Shown here one piece after another: positions 1-5,660 of a DNA stretch of 10,666 nt (position 1 is the first letter of the stretch; every line of letters starts with the position of its first letter). This stretch comes from Caryophanales bacterium (lineage in GTDB: Bacteria > Bacillota > Bacilli > Exiguobacteriales > Exiguobacteriaceae). The notes beneath the pieces are model-generated. The model saw only the letters and a program-made list of their open reading frames with translations, ran no database searches and was not told the DNA's origin. Location of the stretch: assembly GCA_902362975.1 (NCBI GenBank), contig CABIYO010000063.1, positions 1 to 10,666 of the forward strand, given 5' to 3'. A program made the translations under genes and the position numbers.

Positions 1-47
1 GTCTCTATTTTCACGCGTTCCGTTGTGGTAAGATGGGTGTAGCTCAT
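1..47 (-). CDS. IS30-family transposase, N-terminal 15 residues (partial, runs off the window)
   Basis: The minus strand reads MSYTHLTTTERVKIE from an ATG at 47, preceded by GGAGG at 55-59 with 7 bases between. This opening, MSYTHLTxxERxxIE, is the characteristic N-terminus of IS30-family transposases, just before their first helix-turn-helix. The rest of the protein, including the DDE catalytic domain, lies outside the window. The call rests on 15 residues but the match to the family signature is close. No codon in the visible part is broken, so the gene may be intact beyond the edge. Confidence 0.7.
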   Translation of the reverse strand, partial: MSYTHLTTTERVKIE

Positions 48-155
48 AGCGATTCCTCCGTCTGAATGTTTGTGTCGTAACTTCATTCTACACGAGGACG
101 TCGCTGTGGGCTTTTTTTTGCGTTCATGTTCAGGTGTTGCACTTAATTTTATAAT
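1..155 (-). mobile_element. IS30-family insertion sequence, 5' end only (right boundary approximate)
   Basis: The left edge of the window holds the beginning of an IS30-like element read on the minus strand: a transposase start at 47, its ribosome site, about 100 bases of leader, and then a sequence ending in TTAAGTGCAACACC (minus strand), which resembles the terminal repeat type usual in Firmicute IS30 elements. The outer boundary lies near 140-157 and cannot be fixed without the other end. The element interrupts the small gene whose 5' part lies at 156-312. Confidence 0.65.
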
Positions 156-312
156 TCATCATTTCAAAATCATCAATGGTCCCAGATACTTTTAGGTATC
201 CCCATTTCCCTTTAATACCGGCTGTTCCAGGAAGTCTAATGTGATATGTCCATGCTCCAAATCCCTTTTTGTATTGTAATTCGAGTTTCTGATTGTCAAT
301 TATTTTAATCAT
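130..312 (-). pseudogene. DUF1905-like small protein, 3' end lost to IS30 insertion
   Basis: A 60-codon minus-strand frame starts at an ATG at 312. It contains a segment reading GAWTYHIRLP and, further on, GKWGYLKVSGTIDDFEM. This G-W-Y..P....G...V.GTIDG-like layout resembles the N-terminal half of DUF1905 beta-barrel proteins, whose members are usually about 90-100 residues long. Here the last residues, KIKCNT and the stop, fall inside the IS30 terminal sequence, so the natural C-terminus is gone. The ribosome site is weak (GAGATGA about 8 bases upstream). The family assignment is from memory of the motif and is moderate; the truncation by the insertion is well supported. No function can be assigned beyond the fold. 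Confidence 0.5.
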
Positions 313-534
313 TATAAGTCATCTCATTTCTCATTAAGTTTATCAAGAATCAAGAGCTAGCGGTATCTGTCGCTGCTGAAAATCGCATTGTATCCTGAAA
401 GATGGACATGGAAAGCAGAAGTTTCATTAGGTAGCCACATTCAAACGAGTGCTTAACATGCATGCTTAAACTGTGCATAAAACAGGGCTCAATTCAGATA
501 AATTGATCAAAACGTCGAACTATGAAAAAAGTCG
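313..534. other. Intergenic stretch with no recognisable gene
   Basis: About 220 bases between the broken DUF1905-like gene and the antiterminator leader. No frame of useful length and no RNA gene was seen. The only structure noticed is a short direct repeat of GCTTAA around the palindrome CATGCATG (near 452-470). It may hold the promoter of the minus-strand gene at 312, but no convincing -35/-10 pair was found. Confidence 0.4.
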
Positions 535-564
535 TTGATAGCGCTTTCGGTCACATGCTATCTT
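535..564 (+). promoter_or_regulatory. Promoter with cre-like (CcpA) box for the antiterminator leader
   Basis: TTGATA at 535-540 and TATCTT at 559-564 are separated by 18 bases, which gives a start of transcription near 571, just ahead of the RAT sequence. TGATAGCGCTTTCG at 536-549 overlaps the -35 box and matches the CcpA cre consensus TGWAANCGNTNWCA at all but two positions. This is what would be expected for a sugar-regulated operon under carbon catabolite repression. The promoter and cre call is by eye. Confidence 0.5.
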
Positions 565-573
565 GTAGTCGAT

Positions 574-605
574 GGAACGTAACTGTTTATTCAGGCATAA
601 CCTAA
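574..605 (+). promoter_or_regulatory. RAT (ribonucleic antiterminator) sequence, BglG/LicT/SacY type
   Basis: The RNA from 574 to 605 reads GGAACGTAACTG, then TTTATT, then CAGGCATAACCTAA. This follows the RAT consensus of the BglG/SacY family (GGANTGTNACTG....CAGGCAAAACC), in which two halves pair to form the short stem-loop bound by the CAT domain. Its 3' half overlaps the left arm of the terminator at 593-658, so the two structures exclude each other, the hallmark of this control mechanism. It lies directly upstream of a gene whose product begins with a CAT domain. Confidence 0.8.
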
Positions 606-658
606 GAGCTTGCACACGTTTTTCTGAGTGTACCGCTTTTTTTAGGTTATGCCTTTTT
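593..658 (+). terminator. Intrinsic terminator overlapping the RAT (attenuator)
   Basis: The 13-base arm at 593-605 (AGGCATAACCTAA) pairs perfectly with 642-654, leaving a loop of 36 bases, and is followed by TTTT at 655-658. When the antiterminator protein stabilises the RAT stem, the left arm is not available and transcription continues into the gene at 693. This is the standard autoregulated leader of BglG-type regulators. Confidence 0.8.
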
Positions 659-692
659 GTGTGGACAAGCACCTAAAAGAGAGGGACCTAAT

Positions 693-1090
693 ATGAAAGT
701 TGTGAAAGTTTTTAACAATAATGTCGTTTTGATTGAAAATGATAATAATGTTGAAGAAATAGTGACTGGAAGTGGCATTGGTTCGGTATTCGAGAGGGAG
801 ACACCTTGAGAGATGTCAAAATCACACAAAAGTTTGTACTAGAACAACAGGCATCTGTGCATGAGCTGGAAGCACTTCTACAACGAATCGATGTGAAGGA
901 CATCGAATTGGCCGGCGATATTCTCCAACTTTATGAAACTGAAGTAGGGAATACGGTCAACAACATGGCTCTCCTTGGACTAGGTGATCACATTAATTTT
1001 GCGGTCGAACGTGCGCGAAAAGGGATGAACTTCCGTTCTGCGTTAGAGTGGGAAATTAAGCAGTTGTATGCGAAAGAGTACTCGGTCGCA
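693..1090 (+). pseudogene. BglG/LicT-type transcription antiterminator, frameshifted and truncated
   Basis: An ATG at 693 with AGAGGGA about 6 bases upstream opens a CAT RNA-binding domain: MKVVKVFNNNVVLIEND, then the motif GSGIG. The frame stops at 807-809 after 38 codons. The other frame continues the protein as FGIREGDTLRDVKITQKFVL, so loss of a single T near 781-783 explains the break. From 806 the second frame runs through most of a PRD1 domain, including LGLGDHINFAVERARKG with a conserved phosphorylatable His, and WEIKQLYAKEY. The sequence then leaves the family near 1080-1090, where a GGDEF gene begins in another frame. PRD2 and the second PRD1 His are missing (family members are about 275-285 residues). 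The protein cannot work as a full PTS-controlled antiterminator; a free CAT peptide could still be made. Confidence 0.8.
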
Positions 1091-1293
1091 TCGGCGGAGA
1101 TGAGTTCGTGATCCTTTCGCCTTATCCTTTGGACTTCAAGAAAGCGACATTTAAATACGAGCTCTCAATCGGAGATGTGCCGGTGACGCTCGATGCTTCA
1201 ATTGGAGAAGCTGCTTATCCGACAGACGGGGACTCACTAGAGACACTGATTTTGGTCGCAGATGATGCGATGTACATACAAAAATATACATGA
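1087..1293 (+). pseudogene. GGDEF (diguanylate cyclase) domain, C-terminal fragment
   Basis: In the frame beginning CGC at 1087 the sequence reads RIGGDEFVIL, with the GGDEF signature at 1093-1107. It continues to VPVTLDASIGEAAYPTDG and ends with LILVADDAMYIQK at 1293. These are the active-site loop and the last third of a GGDEF domain, which makes cyclic di-GMP. The N-terminal half of the domain, its GTP-binding helix and any sensor domain are missing. There is no start of its own: upstream bases belong to the antiterminator gene in another frame. VLG just before RIGG would also suit a GGDEF gene, so the junction lies somewhere in 1076-1095. The product must be non-functional. Confidence 0.8.
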
Positions 1294-1295
1294 TT

Positions 1296-1317
1296 GAGTC
1301 ACGACATGCCATGACTC
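1296..1317. repeat. Imperfect inverted repeat after the GGDEF stop codon
   Basis: GAGTCA at 1296-1301 and TGACTC at 1312-1317 form a perfect six-base inverted repeat, with a CATG palindrome in the middle. There is no T-run, so it is not a convincing terminator on its own. The larger palindrome follows 8 bases later. Confidence 0.4.
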
Positions 1318-1325
1318 GACAACAA

Positions 1326-1369
1326 AAGAGAGTGTACACGTTTCGACGTCGAAATGTATACACTCTTTT
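1326..1369. repeat. 44-bp near-perfect palindrome, GTATAC/TTTCGACGTCGAAA type (copy 1)
   Basis: The sequence is symmetric about 1347/1348, centred on TTTCGACGTCGAAA with TGTATACACTC on the right arm and GAGTGTACACG on the left. Of 22 pairs, only 1337-1358 and two G-T positions fail. Positions 1341-1361 are identical to 8901-8921 in the region upstream of the partition operon. It may be a protein-binding site. Because it ends CTCTTTT in both directions, it could also act as a two-way terminator for the genes on either side. Confidence 0.7.
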
Positions 1370-1465
1370 ATATATCCATCAAAGTGGAGTCGAATCGATT
1401 GTCTGGAAAGCACTCTGTCCCTTTAGAAATATACACATCTCAAAGTATTGTCGTCGCTTTTGATT

Positions 1466-1481
1466 ATATATGACCATATAT
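1466..1481. repeat. Short inverted repeat ATATATG/CATATAT
   Basis: Two seven-base arms at 1466-1472 and 1475-1481 separated by AC. It is AT-rich and lies between the two larger palindromes. It could be a repressor site or an easily melted element, but nothing else supports a role. Confidence 0.35.
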
Positions 1482-1486
1482 CATTT

Positions 1487-1510
1487 TTTTTGTATACAAA
1501 AATCTAGATT
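1487..1510. repeat. GTATAC palindrome next to AATCTAGATT palindrome
   Basis: TTTTTGTATACAAAAA at 1487-1502 is a perfect 16-bp palindrome of the same GTATAC-centred type as ATTTGTATACAAAT at 8829-8842. It runs into a second perfect palindrome, AATCTAGATT, at 1501-1510. It sits about 147 bp from the centre of the large palindrome and just past the end of the minus-strand gene at 1556. It is a candidate binding site for one of the ribbon-helix-helix proteins encoded in this window (inference). Confidence 0.5.
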
Positions 1511-1555
1511 GATCAGGAGAGGTAATTATCGAGATTAGGCGGTACGAGCGTAAGG

Positions 1556-2374
1556 TTAAGAAGGGCTCGATGAACGCATCAAGGACTCTTCCAACAACCG
1601 AGACTCTTCTAATAGTTCTTTTAACGTATTGCTATACGGGTTCAATGAGATTTGAGTATGTCCGATGCTTCCAAAACTGAACGAACGCTGCATCAATACA
1701 CCTAGGAATGTCAGCTTGTCTGTACTCGTGTAAAACGATACGAATTCCGGGTCGTCGCTTAGCCTCGCCAGGAGGGCAGCCTCACGTTCTTGAGGGGGAA
1801 GTTGTTGAAAGACTGGATCACCGATCGATTGATAATAGGCGTCACAAGCGTAAACTAGTGTAAATTTAAGTTCGAGAGCAGCCGCGTGGTCATAGATGAG
1901 TTCAAAATGGCGAAGGTCGTTGTCATTCACTTGTGACAGAAGATGTAAGAAGAAAGCGGACTCACTATTCGCAGCGAGTTCTGGTCGGGCGAACACTTTC
2001 GCAGAGTAGATGGCCAATAGAATGGTCGACTGATAAGAGTGATTGGTCTCCGAAATCTCTTTGGCACGGGCGATGAACAGTTTGACGACATCATCGCGTG
2101 TCTTGAACTCATCCATGAGCCAGGACATGTTCTCGAGGGTCATATCGCCCTCCGAATACAGTTTCCATGCGAGATAGTCCATGAAGCGGTGTCGGTATCT
2201 CACATAAGGAGACTTTTCGAGCTCATCGGAAAGACTGACCGAGAGAAGTTTGATTGGGTTAGTTGCTATTTCACAAGCAAGGGCTCCGTAATGACCGAGT
2301 GATACAGCAGACTCTAAAACAAGTTTAGGGGCATATTTGACGACTTTGCGGATTGGTTTTCGTTTCTTTCCCAT
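1556..2374 (-). CDS. Unrecognised 272-residue mostly helical protein
   Basis: The frame is open for 272 codons from an ATG at 2374, with GAGG at 2382-2385 placed 7 bases upstream, so the start is well supported. I do not recognise the family. The N-terminus is basic (MGKKRKPIRKVVK), and the rest looks almost wholly alpha-helical and acidic, with many Leu, Glu and Ala and no clear membrane segment or signal peptide. A central stretch, FMDYLAWKLYSEGDMTLENM, and an Ala/Leu-rich segment around residues 115-135 look like helical-bundle packing. The C-terminal tail is Ser-rich. It lies 50 bp downstream of the gene at 2425-2910 on the same strand, so the two are probably cotranscribed. No catalytic motif is visible, and I assign no function. 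Confidence 0.7.
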   Translation of the reverse strand: MGKKRKPIRKVVKYAPKLVLESAVSLGHYGALACEIATNPIKLLSVSLSDELEKSPYVRYRHRFMDYLAWKLYSEGDMTLENMSWLMDEFKTRDDVVKLFIARAKEISETNHSYQSTILLAIYSAKVFARPELAANSESAFFLHLLSQVNDNDLRHFELIYDHAAALELKFTLVYACDAYYQSIGDPVFQQLPPQEREAALLARLSDDPEFVSFYTSTDKLTFLGVLMQRSFSFGSIGHTQISLNPYSNTLKELLEESRLLEESLMRSSSPS

Positions 2375-2424
2375 GTAGCATCCTCACACCTTCCTGTAAG
2401 GGCTGGTCAACAAACGATTGGACG

Positions 2425-2910
2425 TCAATAGTGGCCGAACAATTTTTTGAGGGACCTCCACTTCGGCGGGTAAGCATTGCTGCCGCTATAGGAACTAGTC
2501 TCCTCCCCCTTCTTACAGACCTCCAACTTCCACTGGGTCCCATCGTGAGTGATTGTTTCTGTTTCTACGAACAACTCCGGCCAGAGATGCGTCTTAAAAG
2601 AATTGAATTTCTTTAAGACTTTTGCAGAGTCATCCTGGTTGTACCAACCGGATTCTATCCGTTGTTCCTCGCCAAACGTTTGAAGGATCAAGAGTTCTCG
2701 TTTAACGAAACCGTTCGAATGAAAAGTTAAAATGGACTCGTTATAAACGCCAAAACTCCCGATCCATAGCGTCACTTTCATGATAGGGTCTGTTAGTGTT
2801 AATTCACTAAGCGGAATGGTTGGCTCTAAAGCTAAAGACTGACGACGTTTGTTCTTTAACTCTGACTCCTGAAATTCCTTCTTGTCGAGAGAATCATCTT
2901 TTTTGTGCAT
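2425..2910 (-). CDS. Unrecognised 161-residue protein with a C-terminal SGSNAYPPKW motif
   Basis: I place the start at the ATG at 2910 (MHKKDDSLDKKEF), because GGGAGG at 2917-2923 precedes it by about 6 bases; an earlier in-frame start at 2955 has no such site. The first 35 residues are charged and probably disordered. Residues from about 45 on look like a small alpha/beta domain: ILTFHSNGFVKRELLIL, then a Trp-rich middle (ESGWYNQDD), then DGTQWKLEVCKKG and finally YSGSNAYPPKWRSLKKLF. A D-G-T-x-W strand followed by a GSNAYPxxW ending is a pattern I have seen in small uncharacterised proteins, but I cannot name a family with confidence. No signal peptide is seen. It is first in a probable two-gene unit with 1556-2374; the ISL3 remnant begins 110 bp upstream. 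Confidence 0.65.
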   Translation of the reverse strand: MHKKDDSLDKKEFQESELKNKRRQSLALEPTIPLSELTLTDPIMKVTLWIGSFGVYNESILTFHSNGFVKRELLILQTFGEEQRIESGWYNQDDSAKVLKKFNSFKTHLWPELFVETETITHDGTQWKLEVCKKGEETSSYSGSNAYPPKWRSLKKLFGHY

Positions 2911-3085
2911 CCTAATTCCTCCCGTTACATAAGTTTGATGTTGTACGAAAGTCATTTGTAATGGAGAATTACATAACTGTGTAGAATAAAGGAAGTAATT
3001 ATCCGAAATGACTTTTCATGGGCTCATCACCATAAGGTGTGGTTGACACATAAAATCCATCGGATTTTGAATTGAACATAGAAAA

Positions 3086-3147
3086 AAAGCGAAAACCCCG
3101 GTATCGTAATTGTTGCTTAGACAAACCACGATTGGAGTTTTCGCTTT
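3086..3147 (+). promoter_or_regulatory. Long hairpin over the ISL3 transposase ribosome site
   Basis: AAAGCGAAAAC at 3086-3096 pairs perfectly with 3137-3147. Inside it, ATCGT 3103-3107 pairs with ACGAT 3128-3132, and TTGT 3110-3113 with ACAA 3121-3124. The GGAG at 3134-3137 that would serve the TTG start at 3146 is at the stem and bulge. RNA entering from outside would hide the start site, as in other insertion sequences that block translation of read-through transcripts. Confidence 0.5.
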
Positions 3148-3737
3148 GTCCCAACAGTTTATCAAATTACTTCTTCCACTTCCAGCCCTTTTTCAGATCC
3201 AAATGTCGTCAGACGAAGAACCAAACGTTTTTCCGGTCATCCCGGGTCGACATGACATCCCTTGTCCGCTGTGCCAGAGAAAGACCATCCTGCATTCGAA
3301 AAAGCGGTGTCGCTTTCGACACGGTCATGCGTGGAAGCGTGATCGATCGTTCGCTCGCGCGTCGCCCGGAAACACTGACTGGGGAAGACCGGGAGGTCGT
3401 CCGTTCCTGTATTCAGGAAGATCCGTTCACCCGGGACCTCTATCAAGGACTTCAACATATTCGATATGTGCTGAAGGCGACGTGCGAGATACAGGCGAAA
3501 CGTCGACTGACCGATTGGTTGGATCGTTATCAGTCCCATCCTTGCGGGCCTCTGGCGAAGATCGCGAAATCGATCCAGAACCGAGAGGAAGCGATGCGTC
3601 GAACAATCGTGTCCAGTCTATCGAACGGAAAGATGGAAGGAACGAACAACAAAATCAAGCTTATCAAACGCCGTGGTTATGGCTACCGAAACCTCGAACG
3701 TTTCTTTTTGAGATTACGCTTCGAGCTTGGTCGTTAA
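3146..3737 (+). pseudogene. ISL3-family transposase, internal deletion with frame change
   Basis: A TTG at 3146, 8 bases after GGAG, opens a frame reading MSQQFIKLLLPLPALF and then a zinc-ribbon knuckle, CPLCQRKT, followed by KKRCRFRHGHAWKR. This is the start of an ISL3-type DNA-binding region. Around 3330-3350 the family match passes to another frame. That frame gives RSLARRPETLTGEDREVV, a long helical region, and the family's C-terminal signature SLSNGKMEGTNNKIKLIKR plus RGYGYRNLERF, ending at 3737. The central DDE domain, normally over 200 residues, is almost all missing. The product cannot be a transposase; only a short N-terminal zinc-ribbon peptide could be made. Confidence 0.75.
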
Positions 3738-3853
3738 AATAGCAACCACGTGTTATGGTGATGAGCCATAATTTTACCTTTTTTACGAGGGAAACCCTTT
3801 ATTTTTTCGTCTTAGGTTCATAGTATTTCGAGTTTATAATGGGATACATGCGG

Positions 3854-3864
3854 TATGGTATACT
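3854..3864 (+). promoter_or_regulatory. Extended -10 promoter for the coiled-coil gene
   Basis: TATGGTATACT at 3854-3864 fits the Gram-positive extended -10 consensus TRTGNTATAAT; no good -35 box is needed or seen. It includes the hexamer GTATAC, shared with the palindromes near 1495 and 8835, so the coiled-coil protein or a partition protein might act here (inference). Transcription would begin near 3871. Confidence 0.5.
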
Positions 3865-3893
3865 AAAAAAAAATGACGTGGAGTGAATAGGAT

Positions 3894-4640
3894 ATGGCCT
3901 CAAACGAAACAAAAGTAAAATCATTTCGTGTCTCTGAAGAAGTGACAGAACATATTCAACGTTTAATGCAAGAACGACAACTAACGACGAATCAATTATT
4001 TGAAGAGTTTATTCAATTAGCTGATAAACAATCACCAGACCCATTAATCGATGAAGAGAATAATGTACTTGAAACTACACTTAATCAGATTACTTCACTC
4101 TTTCATGAACGAGCTCTTCGCTTAGAGAAGCAACAAAAAGAAACTCAACGCATGACAATTCAATATACTGAAACGATACGTGAGCTTGAAGACAGTGTTG
4201 TGAAGGAAAGTGAAGACCTTCATCGAGAATATGAAGCTAAAGTCATGCAACACCAGGAAGAGCTAGAACAACTTCAACAGCAATTGGACCAACTACATAC
4301 AGATAAACAAAACTTACTAAACACACTAGAGACTGAGAAACAATCAGCGAAAGAAGAGTTGAAGGTTCATAAAAAGACGATCTTTGATTTGGAAGGGACT
4401 ATTCGAAAATTAGAAGAGAGTGAAAAACAATTAAATCGTCAAAACCAGAGTTTAATGGATGCTGTAGATGAATTAAAAAGTAAAACACGTCGGAGTGAAC
4501 AACTCGAAGAAGAGAATCAAAAACTTCATTTAGAAGTGCAGCTTCTTCGACGCGAAAAGGAAGCGTTTGAACATCGACTACAAGAGCAGGTGGAGCTTGC
4601 TGTTCTTCGGGAACGAAACCTTCAACAGAATAATTCGTAA
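3894..4640 (+). CDS. Ribbon-helix-helix plus long coiled-coil protein, KfrA-like layout
   Basis: The protein has 248 residues. Residues about 6-46 (KVKSFRVSEEVTEHIQRLM and following) look like a ribbon-helix-helix DNA-binding domain: a short strand FRV, then two helices with a turn at QLTTN. From about residue 60 to 245 the sequence is almost unbroken coiled coil, rich in Glu, Gln, Lys and Leu (for example EELEQLQQQLDQLHTDKQN). A small N-terminal DNA-binding head with a long alpha-helical tail is the plan of KfrA and related plasmid proteins that assist partition or compact plasmid DNA. The head here is RHH rather than the KfrA helix-turn-helix, so this is analogy, not homology. The start is supported by GGAGTGA at 3880-3886. 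The gene has its own promoter and ends just before a strong hairpin. Its base composition is more AT-rich than the IS3 genes. Confidence 0.75.
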   Translation: MASNETKVKSFRVSEEVTEHIQRLMQERQLTTNQLFEEFIQLADKQSPDPLIDEENNVLETTLNQITSLFHERALRLEKQQKETQRMTIQYTETIRELEDSVVKESEDLHREYEAKVMQHQEELEQLQQQLDQLHTDKQNLLNTLETEKQSAKEELKVHKKTIFDLEGTIRKLEESEKQLNRQNQSLMDAVDELKSKTRRSEQLEEENQKLHLEVQLLRREKEAFEHRLQEQVELAVLRERNLQQNNS

Positions 4641-4643
4641 CAA

Positions 4644-4689
4644 AAAGGGACGAAGAGAAGTCGCATATTGACGACTTCTTCGTCCCTTT
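4644..4689. terminator. Bidirectional intrinsic terminator between convergent genes
   Basis: Arms 4644-4663 and 4672-4689 pair over 18 bases with a two-base bulge (AAAGGGACGAAG.. with ..CTTCGTCCCTTT) around an eight-base loop. The minus-strand side ends CCCTTTTTG, so it best serves the Abi gene that stops at 4702. The plus-strand side has only TTT but lies 4 bases past the coiled-coil stop codon. Confidence 0.85.
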
Positions 4690-4701
4690 CCATCTATACA
4701 G

Positions 4702-5580
4702 TTATTCGAAATATTGTTTCCACCTTTGAGGAATACCTAACTGTTTATAATCAATAAAGGCTGCGTATGTGTCTAAAAGGTGAGTAAGCTTGTCTACAAA
4801 TACGTTCCGCTCGTTTGAAGTCAACAGTTTTGAAATGATAAAGAACACAATAAAGATTCGTTCATTTGAAAGTTCTTTTTTAACGTTCGCAAATACTTGA
4901 GGTCGAATCGTTAACGTTTTACCATATAACCGCCCATGGTGTGCACAGATATTCCGAATCATCGTTAACGTATATAACCAGCTTTCAATGTATTTAAAAT
5001 CCATCGAATAGTGTTCTTTAGAAATCGTTTGCTTGTCTTGATTATGTAAATTCTTAAACATCATGGAGAGTGTCGAAAAGGACAGGACCTCGACGACTAC
5101 CCATATCGGGAAATTACTTTGATATTTTGTATGATGATGCTTCACAAAGAGTTCCCGCTCATTTTCTTTAAGTGATCGTTCAAGATTAGTCAAAAACTTA
5201 GCATGATACGTTTCATTTTTAAAGTGCGTAGGGTCTTTGTAAGCAATGGCACCATACGTATGCGCATGATAATAAGCGATATGAGCCCGAAACGCAGTTT
5301 CAATACTTTCAATTGCATCTAGCAACAAAAGTCTCAATTCTTTATCGAATTCGTAGAGCTTTAAAATATGTTCAAATGAAATTCCAGACTTAAATTGATC
5401 TGCTTTATCACTCGTCTTTAGTGTTAATCCGTATGCGGTCAAACGATAGTAATTGATCCGTTTAAGTACTTCTATAGCTTTTTGCTCATTATCAATATGT
5501 AGACCGCGCTCTTTTAAAATGGATACTTGTTCTTCGTATGTTTTTGGTACTTTTAACTGGTTAGGCTCCTTAGAATCCAT
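4702..5580 (-). CDS. Abi_2/AbiF-family abortive infection protein (HEPN type)
   Basis: The protein has 292 residues from the ATG at 5580, which follows GGGGGCAAGG; an upstream ATG at 5628 would place the start inside the leader hairpin and has no ribosome site. The family pattern is clear. It opens KVPKTYEEQVSILKERGL, then INYYRLTAYGL near residue 45, LYEFDKELRLLLLDAIESIE near 75-95, and the RxxxxH signature RNICAHHGRLYG with R209 and H214. These features define the Abi_2 (AbiD/AbiF) group, whose HEPN fold is linked to RNA cleavage that arrests infected or stressed cells. RAHIAYYH near residue 97 is a possible second R-H pair but is less sure. The gene has its own promoter and a terminator-like leader hairpin. 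It lies downstream of a partition operon, where an addiction or anti-phage role would help the plasmid persist (inference). Confidence 0.85.
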   Translation of the reverse strand: MDSKEPNQLKVPKTYEEQVSILKERGLHIDNEQKAIEVLKRINYYRLTAYGLTLKTSDKADQFKSGISFEHILKLYEFDKELRLLLLDAIESIETAFRAHIAYYHAHTYGAIAYKDPTHFKNETYHAKFLTNLERSLKENERELFVKHHHTKYQSNFPIWVVVEVLSFSTLSMMFKNLHNQDKQTISKEHYSMDFKYIESWLYTLTMIRNICAHHGRLYGKTLTIRPQVFANVKKELSNERIFIVFFIISKLLTSNERNVFVDKLTHLLDTYAAFIDYKQLGIPQRWKQYFE

Positions 5581-5600
5581 GTCCTTGCCCCCATTTGTAT

Positions 5601-5655
5601 AAAAAAAATGACCCACCGTGGTCCGCATTGTGAAGAGGCGTGGTGGGTTCTGTTA
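5601..5655 (-). ncRNA. Candidate short leader RNA ending in a hairpin, upstream of the Abi gene
   Basis: From the predicted start of transcription near 5655, the minus-strand RNA would run 55 bases, form a stem ACCCACC/GGTGGGT (5642-5648 with 5611-5617, loop 24 bases) and end in eight U at 5601-5608. This would be a small stable RNA made ahead of the Abi gene, with some read-through. Structured RNAs upstream of Abi_2/abiF genes (the abiF RNA motif) are known; whether this one belongs to that class is inference. Alternatives are an ordinary terminator of the partition operon or a plain attenuator. Confidence 0.45.
5611..5648 (-). terminator. Terminator-like hairpin between parB2 and the Abi gene
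   Basis: On the minus strand ACCCACC, a 24-base loop, GGTGGGT, CA and then eight T form an intrinsic terminator shape. It would stop transcripts of the partition operon, whose last stop codon is at 5704, and also those begun at the Abi promoter at 5661-5689. Confidence 0.65.
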
Positions 5656-5660
5656 CAAAT

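Larger units (their letters stand above)
3021..3767 (+). mobile_element. Internally deleted ISL3-family element with both inverted repeats (747 bp)
   Basis: The left end begins GGCTCATCACCATAAGG at 3021, and the complement of the right end, 3743-3767, begins GGCTCATCACCATAACA. Over 25 bases the two ends agree at 22. The interior holds the first and last parts of an ISL3-type transposase but not its catalytic middle; full-length ISL3 elements are around 1.3-1.5 kb. The 8 bases on each side (TTTTCATG and ATAATTTT) do not match, so no target duplication remains. The element cannot move by itself, but could be moved by a full-length relative. Confidence 0.8.

Noticed and set aside
2039..2616. Two plus-strand frames of 87 codons opposite the unrecognised genes
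   Set aside because: They lie opposite minus-strand genes that have good ribosome sites and even composition; no start signals of their own.
5581..5628. Upstream start for the Abi protein (MRTTVGHFFYTNGG...)
   Set aside because: These codons fall within the hairpin and U-run, with no ribosome site; the ATG at 5580 has GGGGGCAAGG and fits the family's start.
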